Shown here in pieces: positions 1 through 16,914 of a stretch of 64,000 bases of DNA. The DNA comes from Arenicola marina (lineage: Eukaryota > Annelida > Polychaeta > Arenicolidae), in assembly GCA_964019135.1 (NCBI GenBank), contig OZ025265.1:2480496-2544495 (forward strand), given 5' to 3'. Made by a program: the position numbers and the translations under genes. The notes below the pieces were generated by a model. It searched no databases and was not told the DNA's origin. It was given only the letters and a program-made list of their open reading frames with translations. Position 1 is the first letter of the stretch; every line of letters starts with the position of its first letter.

Positions 1-440
1 GGGTGAACTGGCCCCGGACACGTGGTTTACCGATGGGCGATATGGGTCCAGAGACCTGGGCAGGAGGGTGGGTGAACTGGCCCCGGACACGTGGTTTACC
101 GATGGGCGATATGGGTCCAGAGACCTGGGCAGGAGGGTGGGTGAACTGGCCCCGGACACGTGGTTTACCGATGGGCGATATGGGTCCAGAGACCTGGGCA
201 GGAGGGTGGGTGAACTGGCCCCGGACACGTGGTTTACCGATGGGCGATATGGGTCCAGAGACCTGGGCAGGAGGGTGGGTGAACTGGCCCCGGACACGTG
301 GTTTACCGATGGGCGATATGGGTCCAGAGACCTGGGCAGGAGGGTGGGTGAACTGGCCCCGGACACGTGGTTTACCGATGGGCGATATGGGTCCAGAGAC
401 CTGGGCAGGAGGGTGGGTGAACTGGCCCCGGACACGTGGT
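1..440. repeat. 69-bp minisatellite, about 6.4 copies
   Basis: Head-to-tail copies of a 69-bp unit, almost without mismatch, ending in a partial copy near 440. The period is 23 codons, so two overlapping frames stay open through the array; these are not genes. Each unit contains one E-box palindrome CACGTG. The array enters the window already in progress and lies 5' of the first visible receptor exon, so it is probably intronic or promoter-proximal. Confidence 0.97.
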
Positions 441-877
441 TTCTAGAACTTTGCAAAGCGCTGTAACTTTGAACTTTGTTCGCAGGGTCGTCGATAGGGC
501 GGCGCTGTGAGTGTTTGGCAGGGTGTAAGACAGACATCGCCTTACGCTTCCCGTCATGCAACAGTTTCTCTCCCGATCATCCAATAATCTGAATACTTTA
601 GTTTCGTACGAATCAGGTCAACACTGGATTGGTCGAGATTCTGCCACGTGGTGTATCGTGGTTAAACTGTAGTAGGGACGCCACAACTCCCCCTGGTGGT
701 GATTCACGGTATTTGCTCCACCAAGAAACCTATAGTGTGACGTCACAATTTATTAATGACGAGGTCAATACATTGTTTAAAGCCGAATAATGTCACGTTA
801 TTGTTTTTTTATTACTTATTTTTAATTTTTATTTTAATTTATAAAATTTAATCGAAAAATTGTATTTGTTTATACAG
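441..877 (+). promoter_or_regulatory. Non-coding DNA 5' of the first visible NR4A exon, with a perfect CRE
   Basis: No gene is seen here. The stretch contains TGACGTCA at 738-745 (full palindromic CRE), a CACGTG near 645, AT-rich DNA from 790 to 860, and a splice acceptor TTTATACAG ending at 877. NR4A genes of other animals are CREB-responsive immediate-early genes, so the CRE could be functional. Whether this is a promoter or the end of an upstream intron cannot be decided from the window. Confidence 0.45.
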
Positions 878-5685
<4,808 letters not shown>

Positions 5686-8632
5686 ACACTGAACACTGCA
5701 CATGCAACGCCAAGCGCGTAGAACTGACCAGTGACCTACCACTACTGTGTGACTGTTGCCGGCCTCGGGCTGGCGGATTGCACACACATTTATAAACCAT
5801 GCACGCTTGCGTTTGTATGACGTCATTGCTGTGGCTTACCGTAGGAACAAGCACAGCTTTGGTTTGGCTTGTTTGACTTGTGGCGCGGATGTGATTGGTG
5901 TGAATGTGTCACGTGAGACAATTGTACATTGTTTTGAAATAAGCAACCAATGGCGTTGCGGCATTTTTTTTCACTGTCGTTTTGACGTTTCATCCTGACT
6001 ACAGTGTGTAGCAAGACATCACGTGACCGCTCACTTCTGTTTTTTTTTCTATTTATATTTACAGGTTTATACTTGTTTCGTTTGTTGTTCAGCTGCCGTG
6101 CAACATTTATCGTCACGTGACACTATTGTGGTGGGATATTCATCGGGTTGAATCAAAATGGCTCCAAGCGTTGAATGTGAACCAAGCTAGTCGTTGTCCT
6201 TGTGGACTTCCCGTGCTGCCGACCCAGGACACCTTTTATCCGGCTCTTCAGCAGTTCAAGGTCACTCCTGGTGATCGGTTGTCTACTTGACAGAGATATG
6301 TCGTGCGTGGCAAGTTGTTTATTTTGATAACGGTGTTACTAATGATCATTAAATCGGCTATCATCTTAAAGTATGTCCATATTCAAGAAGGGTGTTTTTA
6401 AACGGTGTAGGCTTTAAACGTGATTCAGTCCCCCCTCCCCCGCACCCCCCTAGTCATGTCCCCTGCTGATTAGCTGAAAGCCCACTATCATGTTTGTATC
6501 ATACTGTGAAACCGATTACCTCTCCCGGCTCTCACGCGGTCCTCATTGTAGCCAGGCCTTCCAGCGTGGCAGTGTGGATCTTGCACCTTGTAGCCAGGCC
6601 TTCCAGCGTGGCGGTGTGGCTCTTGCACCTTGCTTTAACTAGGGCTCATCAATTAGGATTTGAAGTTGTCATTTTGATGTGCGTGGTTCGTTTAATGGCC
6701 GTCTTGAACAGGTCTTAAATCTAGAGTTGAGTGTGTTTTTCTTTCGTTAGTGGTATTGATATATCTGTTAGGAGTGAGGCCGCTAGTGAGGGTCTCATTC
6801 CGACAACCAGTGACGTACGTAGTCTTGCTATTGATGACATTACTGTCAGTGACATAACAATGGCGTTCACAAACCATGCGAGCAGTGGTTACCATGGCGA
6901 TGTGTCCTGGGCGGGTTAGTAGACCACGTGGCGTGACGTAAGCACCGTTTTCCGTCTCCCGAGCAGACGAGCCACCGTGGCATGGAAGCCTCGGGAGTCG
7001 CTGGGAGTAATACCGGTGAGGAGGGACAGTAAGAAGTCAAGACAGGTCAAGGCTCTCCCTGTGTCAATGCTGACACATGGCTGGAGTTTGCTCTGTGACT
7101 TGGTGACGAGGTTTAACATTGACTTAAGAGGGAGGTGGTGGGTACCACCCCGCGACATGGTGGCTGTCTATTAAGGGTTAGAGGCGGCAGGTGTACGGGC
7201 CAGGGGAAAGGGAGGGGGGAGGTGGAGGCCGATGGGTCTCGTGGGACGTGCCCTTCTCTCTCTTCCCGCTCTGACCTTCCAGCCGTGACCTTTAAGAGGC
7301 CCACGGAGAAGACAGACGCCGACCAGCCTGGTCCCAACTCACATAAGTTGAAAAGTAAATTCCACAGGTGCTCGGTCTCACGGCGGCGGCGGCGGCGGCG
7401 GCGGCGGCTGGTGGCTCCCCCTCACGGAGATTCCGACCCTTCCATGTACCCGCTGTGGCGCCGGTGGTTTTTTGGCCCGCAGACACCTGTGTGACGTCAC
7501 GCTGTCGAGTGAATCCAGTTAGAATTCAGTATCACTAATTTACACGCCCTGTTGCCAAAGATGGCCGACTGTGTTCCCCTACGGTGCCATAATATCGCCC
7601 ACCCCCACCCCCCGTTCCCATACTGCCATACTAGCTCTTGTTCGTCGTAGCATTAGATCATGTTGAACAAAACAGTCTGCTTGTCGAGCTTTAATCATGA
7701 TATGTTTCGACCAAAATATGTGTCATGGCTTCATTACTGCGCTTATACGAGTCATACGCAATCGCACGTCTTCCTCACAGAATATAACACGAGAGCCACA
7801 GACGACCTGGCACGGCTATGACGTCACATGAAATAGCTTTCAGGTCAATGAACATTTGATGGTGTCCTATTAGGTCAAAATTAACTTTGTTCGCACAAAG
7901 GATTGGTTCTGACCGTGGAATCTCCCGGACCCTCGCACTCTCACTAGTCAAACTGATTAATAGTTAGGATTCCATCGAACATTGCACTCCTCAGTCAAAC
8001 TACATGGGCAGATCTATATCGCAGTCATCCTCAGATAAGTCCATGGTTTTTATGTGTTACTTTTTATCGTACCCGACTGTTGTGTGGCCTACGCGTGCGC
8101 TTGGGTAGGATCCACCAGGAGGGTGGTTCCTCTCCCCACCCTGTCATGGGCCACGTCAAGATGTTGTGTTCACTGTGCAGCGCCCTCGTGTGAATTTCCT
8201 TGATATGGGTGTGGACTCCGCCAGAACGAACTATTTTTTTATTGGGTGTATATTTATTGTACATACGACCACTGTTCAGTGTGATCGAATTATACCGTTT
8301 TCCTCCATTGCTTTTTGTTTTCGCCTACTATTTGGGTGTGGTTATCTGTTCATTTTTCGGTATTTATATCTTGCGCATTATTTTCTGCCATCTGGCAGTG
8401 ATCAGTCCCGCGGTCTGTATGGTCGACCGGCAACACGCACCACTAGCGACAGCCTGGAGTGTGGCCTTCTTATTGGTTGATGACAGACGTCTATTTAATA
8501 ATTATTATTATAACTATGAATATTATTGAAGAATTTCCGTACATGTTACGAGTTGCTGGCCACTTGACGTGAGCCGAGTGAATTAGTGGGGCATTCTATG
8601 ACCACATCTCATGTCTCTGACAAAGAAATAAA
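5686..8632 (+). promoter_or_regulatory. Putative long 3' UTR or downstream regulatory DNA of NR4A
   Basis: No convincing ORF. It contains TGACGTCA at 5818, 7492 and 7819; TCACGTGA at 5909, 6019 and 6113; a monomeric receptor-type TCAAGGTCA at 6256; a 42-bp tandem duplication at about 6549-6632; (CGG)9 at about 7380-7407; and AU-rich ATTTA-like stretches around 8245 and 8490. AATAAA at 8627-8632 is the candidate polyadenylation signal. The 3' UTR assignment is inference from position and that signal; the same DNA could be an enhancer. Confidence 0.4.
7380..7407 (+). repeat. (CGG)9 trinucleotide run
   Basis: Nine uninterrupted CGG triplets lie just downstream of the receptor coding region. A frame reads it as poly-Arg, but no gene context supports translation. 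Confidence 0.95.
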
Positions 8633-11600
8633 ATGTAACTATTACAAGTTGGCGTTATGTTATGTTTAGATTCGCCTTAGCATAAAACATTTTCAGCACT
8701 TGTTTAACATATCATACAATGCAACGCATAACTATAGATACGTATTGAGATATATACACTCATAATATATAATAATATATTTATACGCATAATATGTAAA
8801 GATATATAATAATATTTAGACGCATAATGTATAAAGATATTTAATATATAGATGAGGATAATTTATAAAGATATTTAATATATACATGAGGATAATATAT
8901 ATATATATATATATATATGAGCATAATATATATAGAAATATATGGACGAAAACAGTTGGACATCCGAATCACACATGGTATTACAAGATAACATAGCAGC
9001 AATAAATGTAATAGTTTCACAACCATTCATATGATCTGTGATTAATTTTTTGGGTGACACAAGATTCAACGTTATGAAACTATTACATCTATTGAACCAT
9101 TCGTCAGCCAAAAGAACAACATATGAAAGCTCAATTGCAATTTAAGAACCTTAGTATATTATTTTTGACATCTGCTTTTGCCCAATTAAGCATGTCTGCA
9201 TTTAGATATTTCCACATATTAGCTAAACCGTCGATATTCGGCCATTCGGTCTCTGTCGGTGAGATATTTTCACATTTCCCTGTCTCCTTCGACGACACGG
9301 TATTTGCGTGTATCAATTGCGACATGAATTTCGACCGTGGCTTGTATGCAAGCGACATGTCGATCTATCCTTGTATCGATTAGACATTTCATATATATGT
9401 GTATCACTTTGACATAGATCTCGCTCTGGTAGGCTTATCCAGGCGGCGTTAGGTCGTGTGCTATTGGGGGATAGGTAAACTGGAAGTACTGACAAAGACT
9501 AAAATTAATATACCTCCTTACTTGTCTCTTCCGATGCGTAACACATGCAGTGGTAATATTCCATAGACAATCCTCAACATACTTAGGTTTAAGCCCCTTT
9601 AAAAAAAAAGTGAAATGTCCCAATGTAATGAAATGAAATGTGACCGGGAACTTTTTCGAAATAAAATAGCGCTGATCTGTCTGGACAACCATTCAACATC
9701 TCAGGAGTGTGAGCTATGCATGTACAATAATGTCAAAAATGTCATAAAACAGAGCTATGTGGAAAAGACTTCAACATACACTTTTATAGATTGCACTGGA
9801 GAATTCGATAAAAATTATAAAGTATATAGCAAGGGAACAGGTTACATAATTCCAACACTTTATGTAAAGAGGGTAACCTATAAAGCCACGCTCTAAATCC
9901 CGCTAAGCAGAGCAGAGCTGGTGTAGGTGCTACAAAGGGGAGGAGCCACGTGTGGGGCTGAGAACCAAAGAGGGGAGAAGACTTCACAGTGGTGTAAGCG
10001 GCAACTCTCGGTTACAGGCTTAGATGGTTGTGGTTGTAAGCGACTTTCGCCACCAATTCAAAAGGTTACTGATGTAAGCGACATTGCAAATTATTGCTAA
10101 ATGTGTGGTTTGTTGCGGTCCTAAGCGGCATCATGCCATGGTAAAGAAAAAATGCACTCCTCCACTTCCGGTTTGTTTCACAGATTCGCCAAATATGATC
10201 CGTTGTTCTTCGACCCTTGATAATCACTGAAGGAATAGACTTCTCGTAAGAAACTAAACTCACCACTGAACTGATCACAATTTGTTTACTGATTCCATCA
10301 TCCACAACCTTTATCAATGTTTAAAATACTGCTATGACGTCATTCTATATTCTAAACTGTACATTAATTTTCACGAATGTACTGTATCAGCGAGCTGATA
10401 AATTGCAATTGACTCAAGGAGACCAAACGAGTTTTCTGTTGAACACTCGTCCTTCTGTTACGAAATCGACAATCGCAGGCAATGCCAATCATGAGCAATA
10501 AGTGAGCTTGTCTAAAACAGGTCACAACCACAATGGATGATGAACTAACTGGAAGCTTGACGCCCGATGGAAAGCCCCAGCAAAAACAGATACAAATCAC
10601 TCGTCAAAACAAGCGTAGATCACAAATTCCACTTTAAGAAACTGAATTTGAAATTATATGTAATTCATATGCAAAATACATACCGACATTTCCCTATATC
10701 CTATAATCCCACTAGAAGTCATTTTCTTTCTCGTGAATCCCACGAAACTTAGTTTTCAAAGCGTATCCTATGCATCAACAACGCACTGGGTGTTACTTGT
10801 TTCAAACACCATCGCAACATCGCTGAGTATCATATCCTTTCAGTATCCAATAATTTGAACGATTGTATCATATTCCACGTTCAAATGACCATTATCGCAT
10901 GTATAATGACACATAATCCATGCGACGTAGCCTACGCGCCTTGATGCGAAACACGACTTCATTCTTGCGATCTGAAGATGAACTAAACTGACTTGTGGCT
11001 GCAGCGTCCGACGTTCTTCCATGTCAGGACAAACCACTGTTTCCGCTTAACTCACGTATGACTCAAGTTTACCATTGCCACAACGATAGATTTCGTGGGT
11101 TCTCAGATAGAATATGGACCGACTTAAGTGAGCTATTTTATTGGTTTCGGAAGCGAGAGATGCAATGTACATCTTCAAAGAACTCTTATTCACGCTACAT
11201 TCACCAGGTGAGGCTCACCGAGCGTACTTTAAAGCGGGTGTCCAACCTAATTTAATCGTGATCTGCACCGAAAGTTTACATCTTAAAGTTAAATTGTCGA
11301 GTTTTAACGCTTCGTTTCGGCCGACTGGTAAGGAGAAAAAAATTAAGGCAACCTGCCCCCAGCAATGTCGAGCAGAGCGCCATTTTGCCGGGAGCAGTGA
11401 CGCGTATTGTGACTATTCATGTGGCACCGCCTTATGTTATCACTCGCGGAGAGAGAGATCAGGGTCGCGATTTACAGATGAACAGCGGCAGTTCCAAGCC
11501 GCGCAGTAGAACATGTTCTTAGTGTTTTATGGAAATGTACCATCCGAACAAATTGATGTACGTCTTGCGACGATAGACTCCGCAACAATGCCATGATATG

Positions 11601-11974
11601 AGTTAGAATCGCAGCTCTTTATATTAGCGATGATCACGCGCTCTTGTTTTGCTCACACAATAGGCGCAATTTCCGGCTTGAATAAATTAGAGTATCGCCT
11701 CCTGATTGGTCAATCGCGGACACACCTCCAAAAAGGGCTGCCGCCTGGGTAGGCGGCGAAGTCGTGCCCGGCGGTCACTTCTAAATTTTATTATGAGCTA
11801 TAGATAGAACGAAAAATTCTGTAATTTGGAGGATAGATAATTAGGTATTATATGAATCGGTAAAGCAGCGCTAGAGGCCAGGCTGGCGGTTCCCTTTAAG
11901 TCAGAGAATATCCGTGTAACAGTTCATTCTTGAAAAGATATGTACTCGGCTTGCGCTCGTACATTCTTTTTCAA
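8633..11974. other. Intergenic DNA with no supported gene
   Basis: AT-rich sequence. The stretch 8730-8945 is rich in TATA-type microsatellite, including (TA)n at about 8895-8919. A perfect TGACGTCA is at 10335-10342, and the motif GTAAGCGAC recurs around 9990-10135. Open frames (for example 9123-9383 and 11141-11509) have no recognisable domains and no splice or codon support. Confidence 0.7.
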
Positions 11975-12270
11975 GAATGTACTGTTACATGGGCATTCTC
12001 CTTACCAGAATGTACTGTTACATGGGCATTCTCCTTACCAGAATGTACTGTTACATGGGCATTCTCCTTACCAGAATGTACTGTTACATGGGCATTCTCC
12101 TTACCAGAATGTACTGTTACATGGGCATTCTCCTTACCAGAATGTACTGTTACATGGGCATTCTCCTTACCAGAATGTACTGTTACATGGGCATTCTCCT
12201 TACCAGAATGTACTGTTACATGGGCATTCTCCTTACCAGAATGTACTGTTACATGGGCATTCTCCTTACC
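11975..12270. repeat. 33-bp minisatellite, nine copies
   Basis: Nearly perfect copies starting GAATGTACTGTTACATGGGC. The period is 11 codons, so all three forward frames stay open for about 120 residues; these are not proteins. The unit contains the near-palindrome TGTACTGTTACA. Confidence 0.97.
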
Positions 12271-12841
12271 TTCACTATCGACTCACTATCGATGAAGGTT
12301 TCATGTAAGTATCTCATGCAGTAAATGCAGTTTTAACTTTACGGTATAAAGGATAAATGGGTATTTAGTGTGGTGAGGCGTTTGCTTTTGGATACTGTAT
12401 AAAAGTGGACTCAGTATTCGCACTAATTCGAAAGGTGCATGTGGACAGAAGTGGATATGTTGTGTTATTGCGGAATTCTACCCAAGTAAACCAGCCACAC
12501 TGGGCTGGGAGAGGCTCAGCCCGGGGATAAATTGGACATACCACACCGGATGTAACAATAGGGTGAAGCTCCTTGCTCCCCAAACACAAGGTACAAACAA
12601 GGTTTGGTAATACCACGGCTGGCTGGGGAAACCAGGATGTCGCCTGACGTCGGGGGGGGGGGGGGGGGGGGCGTCAGCCAGAAAGGCACGGTGATGGCAG
12701 ACTTGGACCGGCTTATATACAGACGACAGGCCGCTTGCTGACCGCAGCCTGTCGGCGCGTTTTGCCGTGAACACACTGCCTGCCGATAGGTTGATCGAAT
12801 TTGTGGGAGAGAGTGGGTGGGCAGGGGCCAAATATTATATA
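12271..12841. other. Intergenic DNA with a long G homopolymer
   Basis: No gene seen. A run of about 20 G interrupted by nothing lies near 12652-12671, a likely sequencing and replication trouble spot. A TATAAAA at about 12399 has no gene downstream. Confidence 0.7.
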
Positions 12842-13080
12842 CTAGTCACAATTTGCTAAGGATCACCTCTATGCAAAGATATCTGAGTGTATAACAGGTG
12901 AATGTGTAATTCTACTATAATACAAATAAACCTTCCCCAATCTGTGTCCAATCGGTTACTCGTGTGCCACCATGCATGGTAAAGGCAAACGTCTTTGTAT
13001 TATAGTAGAATTACAGAGTCACCTATAATATACACTCAGGTATCTCTGCATGGAGGTGATCCTTAGCAAATTGTGAGTAG
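12842..13080. mobile_element. Foldback MITE, 239 bp, flanked by TATA
   Basis: The termini CTAGTCACAATTTGC and the complement of GCAAATTGTGAGTAG begin inverted arms of about 85 bp with few mismatches, separated by a loop of about 60 bp. TATA lies immediately outside both ends (12838-12841 and 13081-13084), consistent with a TA or TATA target duplication. No coding capacity. Superfamily is undetermined; Tc1/mariner-like is possible given TA. Confidence 0.8.
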
Positions 13081-13084
13081 TATA

Positions 13085-13325
13085 CATTTAGAAATGGGAG
13101 GTGATAGCTTTATAGTGAAAGTCGATCAACGGAACGGAAAAGTAGCGCTCGGATTAGGGACGGGATCGGATAAGGATGGTTATCAGATTAGGGAGACGAA
13201 CGGATTAGGCAGGCAATCGGATTAGAGGGGGGTTCGAATAGGGAGGTGATCGGATTAGGGAAGCCATCGGATTAGGGAAGCCATCTGATTAGGGAGGCGC
13301 ATCCGTAAGAAAATATCGTATAGAA
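13085..13325. repeat. Degenerate satellite with GGATTAGGGA motif
   Basis: Loosely repeating stretches of about 15-25 bp built around GGATTAGGGAGG and ATCGGATTA. The same family returns at 14380-14990. Confidence 0.75.
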
Positions 13326-13660
13326 ATTCCATAAAAAAATTCTAAAGTTTTCTATCGATTTTTCTTTTAAACTTCTAAAGGTTTTGCTTTCGAGTTTCCA
13401 TAGAATTTCCATAGAATTTTCATAGAATTTTCGTAAAATGTCCATAGAATTTTCATAATGTTCATAGAGTTTTCATAGAATTTCTATAGAATTTCCATAG
13501 AATTTCCATATATTTTGTCTAGAATTTCCATAGATTTTGTTTAGAATTTCCATAGATTTTGTTTAGAATCTCCATTGAATTTCCATAGAATTTCCATAGA
13601 GTTTTCAAAGAATTTCCATGGAATTTCCATAGAGTTTCCATAGAATTTCCATAGAGCTTC
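13326..13660. repeat. AT-rich minisatellite around ATTTCCATAGA
   Basis: Many tandem, degenerate 11-13 bp copies of TTTCCATAGAA. A related CTATAGAAAT repeat follows at about 14190-14365. Confidence 0.9.
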
Positions 13661-13662
13661 CA

Positions 13663-14030
13663 GGGGGCCTCCCTATTGTAGTGATTAGCGCACCCGACCG
13701 CAGATCAATAGGTCCTGGGTTCAAATCCGGGCTCGGGCACATAATCTGGGGCATGGGTGAGTCCAACATCAACTCCGTCTCGGCTGAACGGGCACGGCCC
13801 GTTGGGTAGACTTTCACACCTCATACTGCTAATGTTATTGTCCAAGGGATTGGCTCCTCCGCTATTCTCACTTCGCAGCAGGCAACAGGTGCGAACGTCA
13901 ATATGCCGGCAAGGCTTCCAATGTTCCTTAAATGCGAAGTTTAAATCTTCGAATATCACCTTAAATAGTGCCGTGCTGTCGGTATCACTTCATATATCGC
14001 TTCCAGCACTTCATATATCGCTTCCAGTAG
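13663..14030 (+). mobile_element. tRNA-Cys-derived SINE candidate
   Basis: The head (about 13663-13741) resembles tRNA-Cys: an anticodon-loop stretch CCGCAGA within GACCGCAGATCAA, then AGGTCC and B box GGTTCAAATCC followed by GGG. The T-stem has one mismatch. A non-tRNA body follows, ending with two direct copies of a 20-bp motif (ACTTCATATATCGCTTCCAG at about 13987-14026). The 5' end abuts the AT minisatellite. No target duplication could be defined, so it may equally be a lone tRNA-Cys pseudogene with unrelated flank. Confidence 0.55.
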
Positions 14031-14189
14031 TATTCTTGCAGAATATATTCCAGAATTCCTCAAACCACTCGTTCGCTTGACGCAGAAAACGTACGTGTGT
14101 TAAGTCCAGAGCTCGTTGTTGTGCGTGCCGTCAGTTGTAACACTGGTATGGAAACTAATCCAAACTAAACTGGCTCTGTCGAAATATTA

Positions 14190-14365
14190 TCTCTATATAT
14201 GTTCGATAGAAACCAATTGCTCTATAGAAGTATCCATATACCATCTATAGAAATATTTTTTTCTATAGAAATATCTGTTTACGTTCCATAGAAAATAATT
14301 GTTCTATAGAGTTATGTAAAAACGTTCTATAGAAATCATACTTCTATAGATTTTTCTATAAAAAC
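14190..14365. repeat. CTATAGAAAT minisatellite
   Basis: Degenerate copies of TTCTATAGAAAT, a self-complementary motif, about eight to ten times. Confidence 0.8.
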
Positions 14366-14379
14366 GTTTTACTGCGGTT

Positions 14380-14990
14380 AGGAAAGCCATCGGAGTAGGA
14401 TCAATGCGGCAATCGGATTCCGGAGGCCATCGGACCAGGAAGGCCATCGGATCAGGGAGGCCATCGGATCATCTGATTAAGGAGGTGATCAGATTATGAA
14501 AGCCATCGAATTAAAATGATCACCGAACTCCGGAGGCGATCGGACCAAGGAGGCCATCGGATCAGGGAAAACATCAGATACGGGGCGGGGGGGGTGGTCG
14601 AGTTAGGGAGGCACGCGGATTAGGGAGGCCATCCCCCCCAAAATATTAAAAAGTTGTCGGATTAGGGAGGTTACCGGATTAGGGACACGATCGGACTAAG
14701 GAGGCCACTGGTTCAGGAAAAACATCAGATAAGGGGGGGGGGGCATCGAATTAGGGAGGTTATCGGATTAGGGAAGCCATCCAATAAATATATTAAACAG
14801 TTGTCGGATTAGGGACATGATCAGATCAGGGAGGCCATCGGATTTGGGAGGTTATCGGATTAGGGAAGCCATCCAATAAATATATTAAACGGTTGTCGGA
14901 TTAGGGACATGATCAGATCAGGGAGGCCATCGGATTTGGGAGGTTATCGGATCTGAGAGGTTATTGGATAAGGGAGAGTTCGATGGGTCA
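14380..14990. repeat. Degenerate GGATTAGGGAGGCCATC satellite
   Basis: Imperfect repeats of ATCGGATTAGGGAGG and GGCCATCGGAT, including a duplicated block of about 85 bp (14750-14835 and 14836-14945). TTAGGG occurs in many copies but is spaced by other sequence, so this is not a telomeric array. Confidence 0.8.
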
Positions 14991-15470
14991 GGAAGTTTTA
15001 TGTAACTGTCGGCTTGCTTCTTAGAATGTGTTTGTTTCTGGAGTCTTTTAATTACCCAACGTTATCTGTAAAGGAAGTAACAGGTTCCGCAATACCTGGT
15101 GTTACATACAAATAGACCTGCGCAAGTTGTGGACACGCATTACAGTGATAAAAGCAGTAACGATTATTATCACAGATAACGCGATTTATTTGAAAAATGA
15201 TATATGTTTTGAAGAGAGCTATGATTTATAACTCGATACATTTTCGAGATAATAAGTCTTAATGAGATATATACAGTTTGACCCGATTTGCTTCCGAAAT
15301 GATAACTGTCTTGGTAAAGATAAATTACGATTCACGGACTCGTATGTGGTCAGCAGAATGTTTCACAGATATCTAATTGCTATACCATGAGTTTAACCCG
15401 TTGTAATATAATGGGATCATTACCTCCCGATTTTAGCGCCATGCGCCTCATCTCCTGAGTTCGCCGGAAC
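14991..15470. other. Unique AT-rich DNA between satellites
   Basis: No ORF, repeat or RNA gene was recognised in this stretch. Confidence 0.6.
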
Positions 15471-15705
15471 GCCATCATGTCATAGTGCCATCATGTCATA
15501 GTGCCATCATGTCATAGTGCCATCATGTCATAGTGCCATCATGTCATAGTGCCATCATGTCATAGTGCCATCATGTCATAGTGCCAGCATGACATAGTGC
15601 CATCATATCATAGTGCCATCATGTCATAGTGCCATCATGTCATAGTGCCATCATGTCATAGTGCCACCATGACATAGTGCCATCATGTCATAGTGCCACC
15701 ATGTC
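15471..15705. repeat. 16-bp minisatellite (CATCATGTCATAGTGC)
   Basis: About fourteen copies, nearly perfect, with a few C/T substitutions. It passes directly into the 14-bp array on its right, with which it shares the CCAT.ATGTCA core. Confidence 0.95.
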
Positions 15706-16695
15706 AGTACAACCATCTCAGTGCCACCATGTCAGTGCCACCATCTCAGTGCTACCATGTCAGTGCCACCATCTTAGTGCCACCATGTCAGTGCCACAAT
15801 CAGTACCACCATGTCAGTACCACCATGTCAGTACCACCATCTCAGTGCCACCATGTCAGTACCACCATGTCAGTGCCACCATGTCAGTGCCACCATGTCA
15901 GTGCCATCATGTCAGTGTCACCATGTCAGTGCCTTCATGTCAGTGTCACCATGTCAGTGCCACCATGTAAGTATCACCATGTCAGTACCACCATGTCAGT
16001 GCCACCATGTCAGTGCCACCATGTCAGTGCCATCATGTCAGTGTCACCATGTCAGTGCCTTCATGTCAGTGCCACAATCTCAGTGCCACAATCGCAGTAC
16101 CACCATGTCAGTGCCACAATCTCAGTACCACCATGTCAGTACCACCATGTCAGTGCCACAATCTCAGTGCCACAATCCCAGTACCACCATGTCAGTGCCA
16201 CAATCTCAGTACCACCATGTCAGTGCCACAATCTCAGTGCCACAATCGCGGTACCACCATGTCAGTGCCACAATCTCAGTGCCACAATCTCGGTACCACC
16301 ATGTCAGTGTCACCATTTCATTGCCACCATGTCAGTATCACCATGTCAGTGCCACAATCTCAGTGCCACAATCTCAGTACCACCATGTCAGTGGCACCAT
16401 CTCATTGCCACCATGTCAGTACCACCATGTCAGTGCCACAATCTCAGTGCCACAATCTCAGTACCACAATGTCAGTGCCACAATCTCAGTACCACCATGT
16501 CAGTGCCACCATGTCAGTGGCACCATCTCATTGCCACCATGTCAGTACCACCATGTCAGTGTCACCATGTCAGTGTCACCATGTAAGTATCACCATGTCA
16601 GTGCCACCATGTAAGTATCACCATGTCAGTGTCACCATGTCAGTGCCACATCTCAGTGCTACCCTGTCATTGCCACCATGTCAGTGCCTTCATCT
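15706..16695. repeat. 14-bp minisatellite (CCACCATGTCAGTG), about 70 copies
   Basis: Tandem variants of CCACCATGTCAGTG, with CTCAGT and AATCTCAGT forms arranged in longer repeated blocks. The unit carries ATGTCAGT, so long frames reading MSVPPCQYHH-type repeats are open; these are by-products of the repeat. Some blocks recur every few units, indicating local higher-order duplication. Confidence 0.95.
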
Positions 16696-16914
16696 CAGCG
16701 CCACAAAATCATAATGTCCTGCAGTAATTTCATTGGCCACGAATTCGTCAAGGACTTCAACGGACACGTTATGTGGTCGCATATTATACCATATTCGCAT
16801 TTATCCGCTGTGCATTCTTACCAGTTACCGTATTTCGCAGTGCTTTATTCTTCACTAAACGTTGGTTTATGATATCCGCTATGTTTGTTCCTTCACGTCT
16901 AGTTTCCGTTCCGT

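Noticed and set aside
3..466. Two overlapping open frames of 130-147 codons
   Set aside because: Produced by a 69-bp repeat whose length is a multiple of three; no unique protein sequence.
8166..8529. Two overlapping hydrophobic frames of about 105 codons
   Set aside because: In the AT-rich putative 3' UTR; no homology recognised and no splice or start support. Hydrophobicity is expected from T-rich DNA.
8895..8930. (TA)n tract as replication origin or promoter
   Set aside because: A simple microsatellite in AT-rich DNA with no supporting context.
9123..9383. 86-codon frame with an N-terminal hydrophobic stretch
   Set aside because: Overlapped by an equally long antisense frame, no family features, short; not supported as a gene.
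11930..12324. Three parallel frames of 115-122 codons
   Set aside because: 33-bp minisatellite artefact.
13085..14990. TTAGGG-containing tracts as interstitial telomere
   Set aside because: TTAGGG is never in tandem; it is embedded in a longer degenerate satellite unit.
15677..16714. Cys/His/Pro-rich repetitive frames up to 297 codons
   Set aside because: 14-bp satellite read in all frames; the sequence shows no selection on one frame.
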